DNA of 49,755 nucleotides from Allobosea sp. (lineage in GTDB: Bacteria; Pseudomonadota; Alphaproteobacteria; Rhizobiales; Beijerinckiaceae): assembly GCF_030694325.1 (NCBI RefSeq), contig NZ_JAUXYO010000075.1, positions 1 to 49,755 of the forward strand. The letters are read 5' to 3'. The position numbers and the translations under genes were made by a program. Below the pieces are notes generated by a model, which searched no databases, was not told the DNA's origin, and saw nothing but the letters and a program-made list of their open reading frames with translations. This document shows, piece after piece, positions 34,136 through 43,043 of this stretch. The first letter of the stretch is position 1; the number at the start of each line of letters is the position of its first letter.

Positions 34136-34690
34136 TCAGAGGCGCCCCAACTGGCCGGCGATGAAAGCGTCGAGGTCGCCGCCCTCGAACAGGAAGCCCC
34201 TAACCCCTGCGGCCGCGGCGGCCTGAATGTCGGTCGGGCGATCCCCGACGAGGAACGACCGCGCTCGCTCCGTGGGAAAGTCCCGCATCGCCTTCAGTAA
34301 CATGCCCGGGCGCGGCTTGCGATCCTCGTGATCGGTGCGGTAGGCCGCGAGCGCCGCCTCCGGATGATGCGGTGAATAATAGAAGGCGTCGATGCGGGCG
34401 CCGTTCTCGATCATGATCCGGTTCATCTGCCGGTGCAGCGAGCGCACGTCGTCCTCGGTGTAGTAGCCGCGTCCGACCCCTGACTGGTTGGTCACCACCA
34501 CCACCCGGTAGCCGAGCATGTTCACGCGGCGAATGGCCGCGAAAGCGCCCTCCACCCAGACGATCTGGTCGATCCGGAAGGCATAGTCGACCTCCTCGTT
34601 GAGGACCCCGTCCCGATCGAAGAACGCCATCGGGGCCATGACGTCCGCGGGCGGTGGCCTCGTCACTGTCGATGTCATCCCTTGGTTCAT
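34136..34690 (-). CDS. gmhB: GmhB-like HAD-IIIA phosphatase (heptose bisphosphate type)
   Basis: A 184-residue HAD subfamily IIIA phosphatase related to D-glycero-D-manno-heptose 1,7-bisphosphate 7-phosphatase. [20 protein letters not shown] (about 19-38) is motif [16 protein letters not shown] motif [15 protein letters not shown] motif III and [18 protein letters not shown] motif IV. The zinc loop of E. coli GmhB (Cys-Pro-His-His and Cys-x-Cys-Arg-Lys-Pro) is replaced by SPHHPE and HEDRKP, so the structural zinc is probably lost. The start at 34690 has GAGG eight bases upstream. It is divergent from gmd and forms the left edge of the glycan cluster. Confidence 0.85.
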   Translation of the reverse strand: MNQGMTSTVTRPPPADVMAPMAFFDRDGVLNEEVDYAFRIDQIVWVEGAFAAIRRVNMLGYRVVVVTNQSGVGRGYYTEDDVRSLHRQMNRIMIENGARIDAFYYSPHHPEAALAAYRTDHEDRKPRPGMLLKAMRDFPTERARSFLVGDRPTDIQAAAAAGVRGFLFEGGDLDAFIAGQLGRL

Positions 34691-34903
34691 CGGCCCCGCC
34701 TCAGATCTCCCAAGGCAGCAGATACCGGGGAGAGGCCCTGTTGGCGAGACCTCGTGAACCCCCGCTCGACGGACAAGGGGTGCATTGCGGCGCCGGTCAT
34801 TGCCTCATCCGAGCGGATATGGGATTGGCGCCGCTGCTCGGGAGGGCTGCGACTGCATTCGGCGTCGGAGCGGGCCTGGCCTGCGGAGCGACTGGAGAGC
34901 GAC

Positions 34904-35980
34904 ATGGGTAGTTCGAGAGCCGGCAAGGTCGCGCTGATCACGGGCGTCACGGGTCAAGATGGAGCGTATCTCGCCGAACTTCTGCTCAACGAGGGGTACA
35001 AGGTCCACGGCATCAAGCGTCGCTCGTCGTCATTCAATACGAGCCGGATCGAACACCTCTATCAGGACCCTCACGAGCGCGACCAACGCTTCATCTTGCA
35101 TTACGGTGACATGACCGATGCGACGAACCTGATCCGCATCATCCAAGAGGTGCAGCCCGACGAGATTTATAACTTGGCCGCACAGAGCCATGTCCAGGTC
35201 TCGTTTGAAACACCGGAATACACTGCGAATGCGGATGCGATGGGAACGCTGCGTCTCCTGGAGGCAATCCGTCTGTTGGGGTTGACCGGCAAGACGCGAT
35301 TCTACCAGGCCTCCACCTCCGAACTCTATGGCAAGGTTCAGGAAGTCCCACAGAACGAGAAGACGCCGTTCTACCCTCGTAGTCCGTATGCCGCAGCCAA
35401 ACTCTACGCTTACTGGATCGTCGTGAATTATCGGGAAGCTTATGGCATGCATGCCTCGAATGGCATCTTGTTCAACCACGAGAGCCCGTTGCGCGGTGAG
35501 ACATTCGTCACCCGCAAGATCACGCGGGCGATTGCAGCCATTCATCTCGGCTACCAGGATAGGCTTTATCTCGGCAATCTCGACGCCAAACGTGACTGGG
35601 GCCATGCGCGGGAATATGTCCGTGGCATGTGGCTGATGCTGCAGCAGGATGAGCCGGACGACTATGTCCTCGCCACCGGCGAGACGACGATGGTGCGCGA
35701 TTTCGTCGGGCACGGCTTCCGCCAGGTCGGAATCGACGTCGCCTGGCAAGGGGAAGGCATCAACGAGAAGGGCGTCGACGCAAAAACCGGCAAGGTCCTG
35801 GTCGAGATCGATCCGCGCTACTTCCGGCCCACCGAGGTGGAACTCTTGGTCGGTGACCCTTCCAAGGCTTTGGCGAAGCTGGGTTGGAAGCATGAGACGA
35901 AATGGCAACAACTGTGCGAGGAGATGGTCGCCTCCGACCTGAAGGTCGTCGAGAGGGAGCGCCATCGCGATGCCGATTGA
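34904..35980 (+). CDS. gmd: GDP-mannose 4,6-dehydratase
   Basis: A 358-residue extended SDR that converts GDP-D-mannose to GDP-4-keto-6-deoxy-D-mannose. GGAG lies seven bases before the ATG at 34904. [19 protein letters not shown] is the NADP motif. [67 protein letters not shown] (Tyr-x3-Lys) and [17 protein letters not shown] are all canonical Gmd segments. It overlaps fcl by 11 bases, so the two are co-translated for GDP-L-fucose (or a related deoxy sugar). Codons are visibly less GC-biased than in the first half of the window. Confidence 0.96.
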   Translation: MGSSRAGKVALITGVTGQDGAYLAELLLNEGYKVHGIKRRSSSFNTSRIEHLYQDPHERDQRFILHYGDMTDATNLIRIIQEVQPDEIYNLAAQSHVQVSFETPEYTANADAMGTLRLLEAIRLLGLTGKTRFYQASTSELYGKVQEVPQNEKTPFYPRSPYAAAKLYAYWIVVNYREAYGMHASNGILFNHESPLRGETFVTRKITRAIAAIHLGYQDRLYLGNLDAKRDWGHAREYVRGMWLMLQQDEPDDYVLATGETTMVRDFVGHGFRQVGIDVAWQGEGINEKGVDAKTGKVLVEIDPRYFRPTEVELLVGDPSKALAKLGWKHETKWQQLCEEMVASDLKVVERERHRDAD

Positions 35981-36932
35981 GGCCGTAACGTCGACGAACG
36001 GGTTCGAGTTGGCCGGCCGGCGTGTTTGGGTGGCCGGCCACCGCGGCATGGTTGGCGCAGCATTGACGCGTCGGCTTCACGGCGAAAATTGCGAAGTTCT
36101 GACCGTGAACCGAAGCGAGGTCGATCTGCGGCGTCAGGACCAGACCGAGCGCTGGATGAATGCCACGAAACCCGACGTGGTGATCGTCGCGGCAGCCAAG
36201 GTCGGAGGCATCCTTGCCAACGAGGCCTATCCTGCCGAATTTCTGTATCAGAATCTCATGATCGAGGCCAATGTCATTGAAGCCTCGCGACAGGCTGGCG
36301 TCAGCAAACTGCTCTTCCTCGGTTCCAGTTGCATTTATCCGAAGCTCGCGCCGCAGCCGATCGACGAGGCCTCCCTTCTCACCGGCCCCCTCGAGCCGAC
36401 AAATGAACCCTATGCGATCGCCAAGATCGCAGGGATCAAGCTCGCTCAATCCTATCGCAAGCAATATGGCTGCGACTACATTTCGGCCATGCCGACAAAC
36501 CTCTATGGGCCGGAAGACAACTTCGATCTCCAGTCGAGCCATGTGATGCCCGCCCTGCTGCGCAAGGCGCATGAGGCCAAGCAGCGTGGCGACAAGCAGA
36601 TGACGATCTGGGGCACAGGTACCCCTCGGCGCGAGTTCCTGCATGTCGACGACTGTGCGGACGGTCTTGTGCACCTGCTCAAACATTATTCCGGTCTCGA
36701 GCACGTCAACATCGGGTCGGGCGAGGATGTGACGATCCGAGAACTGACGGAGGCTGTCTGCGAGGTCGTCGGCTTCGAAGGGGACATCGTCAACGATACC
36801 AGCAAGCCCGATGGCACTCCGCGCAAGCTGATGAGCGCAAGCCGGCTGAGAGCGATGGGATGGGCGCCGAAAATCGGCCTCAGAGATGGAATTGCCCAGA
36901 CCTACCGATGGTTCCTCGCTCATCGCGCATGA
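35970..36932 (+). CDS. fcl: GDP-L-fucose synthase
   Basis: A 320-residue NADPH-dependent epimerase-reductase that turns GDP-4-keto-6-deoxymannose into GDP-L-fucose. [19 protein letters not shown] is the Rossmann motif, and [38 protein letters not shown], the catalytic [14 protein letters not shown] (Tyr-x3-Lys) and [18 protein letters not shown] are typical. The ATG lies inside the end of gmd. The gmd-fcl pair begins the plus-strand part of the glycan cluster. Confidence 0.96.
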   Translation: MPIEAVTSTNGFELAGRRVWVAGHRGMVGAALTRRLHGENCEVLTVNRSEVDLRRQDQTERWMNATKPDVVIVAAAKVGGILANEAYPAEFLYQNLMIEANVIEASRQAGVSKLLFLGSSCIYPKLAPQPIDEASLLTGPLEPTNEPYAIAKIAGIKLAQSYRKQYGCDYISAMPTNLYGPEDNFDLQSSHVMPALLRKAHEAKQRGDKQMTIWGTGTPRREFLHVDDCADGLVHLLKHYSGLEHVNIGSGEDVTIRELTEAVCEVVGFEGDIVNDTSKPDGTPRKLMSASRLRAMGWAPKIGLRDGIAQTYRWFLAHRA

Positions 36933-37033
36933 GGGTTCTACACGCTGCCGGTAGTGGGTTTGGCTGATCGCGATCGCTTCAAGGCGGCAGGTCGATGATG
37001 CTCGCGAGAGCCACGGGAGCGGGGGGCGGACGA

Positions 37034-37906
37034 ATGGATAGCCAAGTCTCGATCGTTATCCCCGTCTACCAGCGCCAAGCCGACTGTGAGGCGGCGATCG
37101 AATCGGCACTGACGCAGACCGGCGTCACCTTCGAGGTCATCGTGGTGGATGACGGCTCGCCGGATCCCTTTGTGCTACCTGCTGCCATGGCAACGGATGC
37201 TCGGATCAGACTCATCAGGCTGGAGCGCAATGCCGGCGCTGCCGCCGCTCGAAACCGCGGCATCCGCGAGGCGAAATCGCCATGGATCGCGCTCCTCGAT
37301 TCCGACGATGTGTGGCTGCCTGGGAAGCTGGCATCCCAGCTTGCGTTCGCCGGTGAGACGGCCGGCGACATGCCCCTGATCAGCATCATGACAGGGTTCG
37401 CGCAGGTCGAGATGGCGACGGGGGCGAGCCGGGATCGTGTGCCCATCGAGAGTGTCGATCCAGCCGACTTCGCCTCGGCCTGCTGGTTTGGACCGGGATC
37501 GACCGCCCTGATTGCTAAGAAGGCGTTCGACTGCGTCGGGATGTTCGACGAACGGCTGGAACGGCTGGAGGACCTGGACTGGTTTCTGCGGCTGGCACTC
37601 GCCGGCGGTGGCATTCGCGTCCTGCCGCAGATCGGCACAAGGGTGCAGGTCGGTGGGCGTCCCTCGCCGGAGCGGTTGGACCGAGCCATCGCCAGACTTC
37701 GAGCCAAATGGCTGATGCCCGATGCTCCCCAAAGGCTCGGGCACTCGCTCCGCCGCAACCTCGCCGCCTATCTCGCCATCGAAAAGGCTTCGACGCGCTA
37801 CTTTTCGGGTCGTTACCTGGGTTTCGGTCTCGCGCTTGCAGAGTCGCTGCTCCTCAAGCCGCGCCTGTCCTTGCATCTGCGCGATTGGTGGCGAAGGCCG
37901 ACCTAG
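37034..37906 (+). CDS. Family 2 glycosyltransferase
   Basis: A 290-residue GT-A fold glycosyltransferase. The ATG at 37034 is favoured because GGGGGGCGGA precedes it and homology begins with QVSIVIPVYQRQADCEAAIESAL; an ATG 13 codons upstream is possible. VIVVDDGSPDPFVLP binds the nucleotide sugar and LLDSDDVWLPGKL contains the metal-binding DxD. GMFDERLERLEDLDWFLRLAL is the acceptor-side ED-like motif. It is probably cytoplasmic or membrane-peripheral and adds one sugar to the cluster's glycan. Its TAG stop shares the tetranucleotide CTAG with the stop of the convergent glycosyltransferase. Confidence 0.92.
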   Translation: MDSQVSIVIPVYQRQADCEAAIESALTQTGVTFEVIVVDDGSPDPFVLPAAMATDARIRLIRLERNAGAAAARNRGIREAKSPWIALLDSDDVWLPGKLASQLAFAGETAGDMPLISIMTGFAQVEMATGASRDRVPIESVDPADFASACWFGPGSTALIAKKAFDCVGMFDERLERLEDLDWFLRLALAGGGIRVLPQIGTRVQVGGRPSPERLDRAIARLRAKWLMPDAPQRLGHSLRRNLAAYLAIEKASTRYFSGRYLGFGLALAESLLLKPRLSLHLRDWWRRPT

Positions 37907-38766
37907 AAGCCCGAAAGCTTACCCCGCCACCGATAGGCGAGCTTCAGGCCCTGGAGCAGGTCCAGCAGTGGAATATCTCTGAGCCGCCCCGTTGGGGCTT
38001 GGCTTAGCCGCTGCTTAAGCAGCGCGAGGGCGCGGCTGGCGCTCGACAGGCGCCTGAGTTCGGCGTCCGTCGCCGCCTCAGCCAAAAGCGCCTCCGCGAG
38101 CCTGTGCTCCGCTTGATAGACCCGCAGGCGCCCGGCTCTGTCGCCGGAGATGGTGTGTGAGCCGGCATGAACCCTATAGAGATAGAGCGGGTCGTCGAAC
38201 GCGCAGCCGAGCATCCCGCGACAGGCGAAGCGCGCGATCCACTCCCGGTCGGCCGCCAATCCGAGATCTGTCCGGATTGGGCCGATGTCGCGCAGGGCGT
38301 CGATCCGAAAGATACGGGCGTTGATGGCGGGGATGCCGAAAATCGCGCCTTCCAGCGACAAACGGCGGGGATGCGAGCGCAGGGTTGCGTTGCGCGCAGT
38401 CTCGCCGAACAGCGCGCCTCCGCTCACGAAGGCGCAATCTGGCGCCTTCTCGATCACCCGCAACGCACGGCCGACGGCGGTAGGCAGCAGTGCGTCGTCA
38501 CTGTTCAGAACGATCGCATAATCTCCCGTTGCCGCCGCCATGGCCCGGTTCATGCCGTCATAGATGCCGCCATCCGCTCTCGAAACGATTCGCAGGCCCG
38601 GATGACTTTCGGCAATCGTGAGCGTCTCGTCGCTCGAGGCGCCGTCCGCCAGAAGGATTTCGGTCTCGATGTTTTCGCCCGCGCAGGCGGGCTCGATGCT
38701 GGCGAGCGCCTCGGACAGGTACTGGGCCGAATTGCGCGTGGCCATGATGATGCTGAGACGGGTCAT
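37903..38766 (-). CDS. Family 2 glycosyltransferase (WcaE-like)
   Basis: A 287-residue GT-A glycosyltransferase on the strand opposite to most of the cluster. LSIIMATRNSAQYLSEALASI, ILLADGASSDETLTIAES, SRADGGIYDGMNRAMAAATGDYAIVLNSDDAL and LGLAADREWIARFAC are typical of WcaE/WcaA-like GT2 enzymes; the GGIYDGMN motif is characteristic of the former. No membrane helix is evident. It reads out of a 272-base gap shared with the epimerase gene, so it has its own promoter, and overlaps the plus-strand glycosyltransferase by four bases at the stops. Confidence 0.92.
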   Translation of the reverse strand: MTRLSIIMATRNSAQYLSEALASIEPACAGENIETEILLADGASSDETLTIAESHPGLRIVSRADGGIYDGMNRAMAAATGDYAIVLNSDDALLPTAVGRALRVIEKAPDCAFVSGGALFGETARNATLRSHPRRLSLEGAIFGIPAINARIFRIDALRDIGPIRTDLGLAADREWIARFACRGMLGCAFDDPLYLYRVHAGSHTISGDRAGRLRVYQAEHRLAEALLAEAATDAELRRLSSASRALALLKQRLSQAPTGRLRDIPLLDLLQGLKLAYRWRGKLSGF

Positions 38767-39038
38767 TCAGTTCTCGATCGGAGCGAAGGGCTATACGCAT
38801 GGCTCGGAACAGCGGCCTCTCTACGGCGCCTGAAATCCGGCTGCCAATGCCCCGATGCGTGATCGCCTGGAAAAGCCGTGGGCCCAGGCGAGCCGACCCT
38901 TGTTACAGAAGTCCGAGGTGGGCGCCATCTGACGCCGCCGCCGTATCTGGGCGCGGCCGCGATATCGCCCAAGGCGGTTGACCGCGCGTATCCTTTCGCC
39001 CAAGAGGACGCGAATAGTGCAACTCCCGCGAGGCCGAT

Positions 39039-40076
39039 ATGACGACGATCCCGACCGTTTCGGAAGCGGCAGCCATGCCGCTTGACGTTGTCACCGGTGG
39101 AGCGGGCTTCATTGGGAGCCATCTGGTCGACCGCCTTATGCAGGACGGAGGCCGCCGTATCCGGGTCATCGACAACTTTGCCATCGGCAATCCCCGGAAT
39201 CTCGCCCATCACGCCAATGATGCCCGACTGAGCGTTCATCAAGCCGATATCGGCGAAGCCGCTGCGATCGAAGGACTGTTCGAAGGCGCGGACCGCATCT
39301 TTCATCTGGCTGCACTGGCGGATATCGTTCCGTCGATCAATGCGCCCGAGGCCTACTTCAAGGCGAATGTGGACGGCACGTTCAACGTGCTGCAGCAGGC
39401 CGTGAAGAACAAGGCCCGCCGGTTCATCTATGCCGCTTCGTCGAGCTGCTATGGTATTCCCGATGTTTCGCCGACGCCGGAAACGGCCGAGCTCCGGCCG
39501 CAATACCCCTACGCGCTGACGAAACTGCTGGGCGAGCAACTTGTTCGCCATTGGGCTCAGGTCTACAAGCTGCCAGCCCTATCGATGCGCTTCTTCAATG
39601 TCTTCGGCCCACGCGCCCGGACATCGGGAACCTACGGCGCCGTCTTCGGCGTTTTCTTGGCCCAGATGAAGGCTGGCAAGCCAGTCACGATTGTCGGAGA
39701 CGGCGAGCAGACACGCGATTTCACCTTCGTCACGGACGTGGTTGACGCCGTCGTGCGTGCGGCCGAGTCGACCCAGCAGGCCAAGATCTACAACGTTGGC
39801 AGCGGCGGAACCTATTCGATTAACGAACTGGTCCGCCTTCTTGGCGCCAAAGAGATTGTTCACATCCCGAAACGCCCAGGCGAGCCCGATTGCACCTTCG
39901 CCGATGTCTCACGGGTCCGCGAAGATTTGGGGTGGCAGTCATCGGTTCCGTTTGCGGACGGCGTGCGGATCATGCTGGAGAACATTGATCATTGGGCCGA
40001 CGCGCCGGTTTGGACGACCGACAGCATCGCCGAGGCAACGAAGGACTGGTTCAAGTTCCTTGGTAACCAATCCTGA
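39039..40076 (+). CDS. NAD-dependent NDP-sugar epimerase/dehydratase
   Basis: A 345-residue extended SDR of the UDP-glucose 4-epimerase-like group. LDVVTGGAGFIGSHLVDRLM binds NAD. HLAALADIVPSINAPEAYFKANVDGT, YAASSSCYG, the catalytic YPYALTKLLGEQLV (Tyr-x3-Lys) and SMRFFNVFGPRARTSGTYGAV follow. DGEQTRDFTFVTDVVDAVV is the usual NDP-sugar epimerase tail motif. Overall nearest in look to WbpP/Gne-type epimerases; substrate not certain. It starts after a 272-base intergenic gap that should hold the promoter for this part of the cluster. Confidence 0.92.
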   Translation: MTTIPTVSEAAAMPLDVVTGGAGFIGSHLVDRLMQDGGRRIRVIDNFAIGNPRNLAHHANDARLSVHQADIGEAAAIEGLFEGADRIFHLAALADIVPSINAPEAYFKANVDGTFNVLQQAVKNKARRFIYAASSSCYGIPDVSPTPETAELRPQYPYALTKLLGEQLVRHWAQVYKLPALSMRFFNVFGPRARTSGTYGAVFGVFLAQMKAGKPVTIVGDGEQTRDFTFVTDVVDAVVRAAESTQQAKIYNVGSGGTYSINELVRLLGAKEIVHIPKRPGEPDCTFADVSRVREDLGWQSSVPFADGVRIMLENIDHWADAPVWTTDSIAEATKDWFKFLGNQS

Positions 40077-40244
40077 CGAGGCCGCGCGGTTCCCTTCGTC
40101 GTCGCGTCCAAGGCTTGTCGTCATCTACGGTTAACGTTAGAGCAACTCAAATGTCGCGAGAGCGTCTCGGCGAGGTCGCCGAAGGCATCATCCCGGCAAC
40201 TTTCTAGTCCAGCGCCGGCCGCGCAGATCGGGAAACGGACCATC

Positions 40245-40835
40245 ATGGCATCGGATAGCTTCGGACATTACGTCGCCAAACTCGTCTCTGTCGTCGAAAG
40301 CGGCCATGCCAGCGACCGAGCGGGCGCCGACGTTGCCATTGGCGACGCCGTTGAACGAATGGGCCGCCTCATGCACGCGGCGCATCAGGCCGGGCACCGT
40401 GTCTTTTTCGTTGGCAATGGCGGGTCTGCAGGCATCTGCAGCCACATGGCCACGGACTATTCCAAGAACGGCGGCATTCGTTCACTGGCCTTGAACGATG
40501 GCTCGGTCCTGACATGCCTCGGGAACGACTATGGCTACGAACACGTTTTCTCGAAGCAGCTCGAGTGGCATGCCGAGGCAGGGGATATCGTCGTGACGAT
40601 CAGTTCGTCTGGGCGGTCGCAGAATATCCTCAACGCGGCTAACATGGCGCGCGAAAAGGGCTGTACGGTCTTCACGCTGTCGGGCTTCAAGCCAGATAAT
40701 CCGCTGCGCTCTCTGGGCGACATCAACATCTATCTCGCCAACCTGGAGTACGGCTTCGTCGAAGTCGGCCATCTTGCGGTGCTGCACGCGGTGCTCGACA
40801 TTCACTTGGGCTGGCAGAAAGCTGGCGCTGCCTGA
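40245..40835 (+). CDS. SIS-domain phosphosugar isomerase (GmhA-like)
   Basis: A 196-residue SIS protein similar to sedoheptulose 7-phosphate isomerase GmhA. RVFFVGNGGSAGICSHMATDY is the sugar-phosphate loop, and LNDGSVLTCLGNDYGYEHVFSKQL, VTISSSGRSQNILNAANMAREKG and LEYGFVEVGHLAVLHAVLDIH follow the GmhA pattern. Against E. coli GmhA from memory, His61 and His180 are kept, but Glu65 becomes Asp and Gln172 becomes Glu, so the metal site is altered. That may mean a different keto-sugar phosphate or a divergent heptose isomerase. It lies 168 bases after the epimerase and 57 before the next. A GmhB-like phosphatase is in the same cluster. Confidence 0.88.
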   Translation: MASDSFGHYVAKLVSVVESGHASDRAGADVAIGDAVERMGRLMHAAHQAGHRVFFVGNGGSAGICSHMATDYSKNGGIRSLALNDGSVLTCLGNDYGYEHVFSKQLEWHAEAGDIVVTISSSGRSQNILNAANMAREKGCTVFTLSGFKPDNPLRSLGDINIYLANLEYGFVEVGHLAVLHAVLDIHLGWQKAGAA

Positions 40836-40892
40836 CCAGGCGCCATCTCCACCCGCCTTTGCGCGCAACTCACCTGCACTGAAGAGAGAGCC

Positions 40893-41909
40893 ATGTCTGA
40901 AACCCGTAGCGTTATGGTCACTGGTGGTGCCGGCTATGTCGGGAGCGTGCTCGTTCCGCGTCTCCTCGCTCAGGGTCACAAGGTTACAGTGCTCGACCTG
41001 TTTCTTTATGGCCATGACGTGTTCGATTCAGTCCGCGGCCACCCCAATCTGGTGCAGGTGGTCGGTGACATTCGGTCCCCCGATGCTGTCGCCAAAGCGA
41101 TGACGGGTTGCGATACCGTGATCCATCTGGCCTGCATCTCGAATGATCCGTCCTATGAGCTCGACCCGGACCTCGGCCGCTCGATCAACTACGATTGCTT
41201 CCGTCCCCTGGTGAAGGCGGCCAAGAAGGCCGGCGTCGACCGCTTCGTCTACGCGTCGTCATCGAGCGTCTACGGCATCAAGGAAGAAGAGGAGGTCACG
41301 GAAGATCTCTCGATGGAGCCGCTGACCGACTACTCGAAGTTCAAGGCACTGTGCGAAGATATCCTCGAGGAGGAGCGCGAGCCGGGCTTCACCACGCTCA
41401 CCATCCGCCCCGCGACTGTCTGCGGCTATGGCCCGCGCCAGCGTCTCGACGTGATCGTCAACATCCTGACCAACCACGCCGTCAACAACCGCAAGATCAA
41501 GGTACTGGGCGGCGAGCAGACCCGTCCCAATATTCATATCGACGACATGTGCTCGGTCTATGAGCTGGCTCTGTCGGCGCCGGCCGAGAAGATCGACGGC
41601 AAGATCTACAATGCCGGCGGCGACAACGAGACCGTCAACAGCCTGGCCCAGATGGTCAAGCGCGTCGTCGAGCAGGACAATGTCTATGGCGGCGAAATCG
41701 AGCTCGTCGTCGAGCCCACGAACGACAACCGCTCCTATCGCGTCTCATCCAAGAAGATCGCTGCCGAACTCGGCTGGTATCCGCAGAAGACCATCGAGGA
41801 CGCCGTCCGCGATCTTCTCGCCGCTTTCAAGGATGGCCGGCTCAAGGACACGATGACGGACGAGCGCTATTTCAACATCAAGACGATGCAGTCTGTGAAA
41901 CTGACGTGA
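40893..41909 (+). CDS. NAD-dependent sugar epimerase/dehydratase
   Basis: A 338-residue extended SDR distinct from the epimerase at 39 kb. VMVTGGAGYVGSVLVPRLLAQG is the NAD site. HLACISNDPSYELDPDLGRSINYD, YASSSSVYGIKEEEEVTEDL and the catalytic LTDYSKFKALCEDIL (Tyr-x3-Lys) follow. RPATVCGYGPRQRLDVIVNILTNHA and RPNIHIDDMC are typical of a group seen in polysaccharide clusters with SIS and C-methyltransferase genes. A ribosome site (AGAGAG) precedes the ATG. Substrate unknown; it may act on the nucleotide sugar derived from the SIS product. Confidence 0.9.
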   Translation: MSETRSVMVTGGAGYVGSVLVPRLLAQGHKVTVLDLFLYGHDVFDSVRGHPNLVQVVGDIRSPDAVAKAMTGCDTVIHLACISNDPSYELDPDLGRSINYDCFRPLVKAAKKAGVDRFVYASSSSVYGIKEEEEVTEDLSMEPLTDYSKFKALCEDILEEEREPGFTTLTIRPATVCGYGPRQRLDVIVNILTNHAVNNRKIKVLGGEQTRPNIHIDDMCSVYELALSAPAEKIDGKIYNAGGDNETVNSLAQMVKRVVEQDNVYGGEIELVVEPTNDNRSYRVSSKKIAAELGWYPQKTIEDAVRDLLAAFKDGRLKDTMTDERYFNIKTMQSVKLT

Positions 41910-41946
41910 CACAGCCGCAGGCGCTCTCGCGAACGGCCTCGGGTTC

Positions 41947-43029
41947 ATGCCGCACGCTCCCGTAAAAATCGGCTTCCTGGGTGGAGGCATGATCTCCCAG
42001 ATCGCGCATCTGCCGTTCTACCAGGTGGATCCGCGCTGCGAGATCGCTGCCATCGCGGAAGAGCGATTGTCCCTGCACCCGGCGCTGGCCGCCTTCGCCG
42101 GAGCGGGCGAGGTGACGACCGATCACCGCGCCATGCTCGCCCGCGCCGATATCGACGCGGTGGTGATCTCGGCGCCGCGTCCGGCGACCGGCCCGCTGAC
42201 GCTGGCGGCGCTCGAGGCCGGCAAGCATGTGCTCGCCGAAAAGCCGATGGCTCACACCGCCGATCAGGCGCGCCGCCTGGTCGAGGCAGCAAACCGTCGC
42301 GGCCTGATCTATGCTGTCGGCTTCATGAAGCTTTACGACCCGGGCGTCGCTCGGGCGCGGGCCTTGCTGCACGAAATGGTTGCGTCCGGCCGGCTCGGTC
42401 GTCTGTTGTTCGCGCGCTTCTACGACTTCTCGAAATCCTATGCCCATCCGGTCCCGCCCCATGCGCGGCCTCAGGAAAGCCGCTCCACGCGCTTCGAAAC
42501 CTGGCCCGTGACGCCCGACTGGCTGCCGTCAGCCTGGAATGGGCTTTATCCCTGGTTCGTCAATGCGGCGATCCACGACGTCAACCTGATCCATCATTTC
42601 CTCGGGGAGGATGTCGTCGTCCGTTCGGCCTTCGCCTCTGGCGGCGACATGCTCAGCGCGACGCTGATGGCTGGTGATGTGCCGGTGGCTTTGGAGATCG
42701 CCAAGACAGAGGCTGGGCGCTGGCTCGAAGGCGCCGAGTTCCTGTTCGAAAAGGGCAGGATCGCGGTGGAAATTCCCTCGCCGATGGATACAAGCGCGGT
42801 CAGCCGCGTGACGCTCGACGACGCCAGCGCAGCGGAGCACGCCACGCAGGTCGAGACCGGGCTTGGCTGGTCTTTTGCACTGCAGGCGCGTGGGTTCGTG
42901 GATGCGTTGACCGGCAAGGAGCAGCCGCGGGCTCCCGCTGCGATGGGCTTGCGGGATATGGAACTGACCGAGGCGATTTTCCGCTCGCTGGGCGAGGTGG
43001 CGCCGGCCCGGTCGACGGCTGAAGCGTGA
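41947..43029 (+). CDS. Gfo/Idh/MocA family oxidoreductase
   Basis: A 360-residue NAD(P)-dependent sugar dehydrogenase-like protein. KIGFLGGGMISQIAHLPFYQVDP is the N-terminal nucleotide-binding motif. ADIDAVVISAPRPATGPLTLAALEAGKHVLAEKPMAHTADQA contains the catalytic-region EKP, and AAIHDVNLIHHFLG holds the HD motif of the active site. The C-terminal sheet domain is complete. It lies 37 bases after the preceding epimerase, and its stop overlaps the first possible start of the methyltransferase. It probably reduces or oxidises a keto sugar in the cluster's pathway. Confidence 0.92.
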   Translation: MPHAPVKIGFLGGGMISQIAHLPFYQVDPRCEIAAIAEERLSLHPALAAFAGAGEVTTDHRAMLARADIDAVVISAPRPATGPLTLAALEAGKHVLAEKPMAHTADQARRLVEAANRRGLIYAVGFMKLYDPGVARARALLHEMVASGRLGRLLFARFYDFSKSYAHPVPPHARPQESRSTRFETWPVTPDWLPSAWNGLYPWFVNAAIHDVNLIHHFLGEDVVVRSAFASGGDMLSATLMAGDVPVALEIAKTEAGRWLEGAEFLFEKGRIAVEIPSPMDTSAVSRVTLDDASAAEHATQVETGLGWSFALQARGFVDALTGKEQPRAPAAMGLRDMELTEAIFRSLGEVAPARSTAEA

Positions 43030-43043
43030 AGGTTTGTTACCCT

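Noticed and set aside
34904-36932. gmd/fcl as heptose-specific DmhA/DmhB
   Set aside because: Both proteins show the standard Gmd and Fcl motifs throughout, so GDP-fucose synthesis is the default call; the heptose idea is kept only as a hypothesis for the cluster.
40060-40070. TTGGTAACCAA, identical to the palindrome before uppP
   Set aside because: It lies inside the epimerase coding sequence (Leu-Gly-Asn-Gln), so the match is most likely chance.
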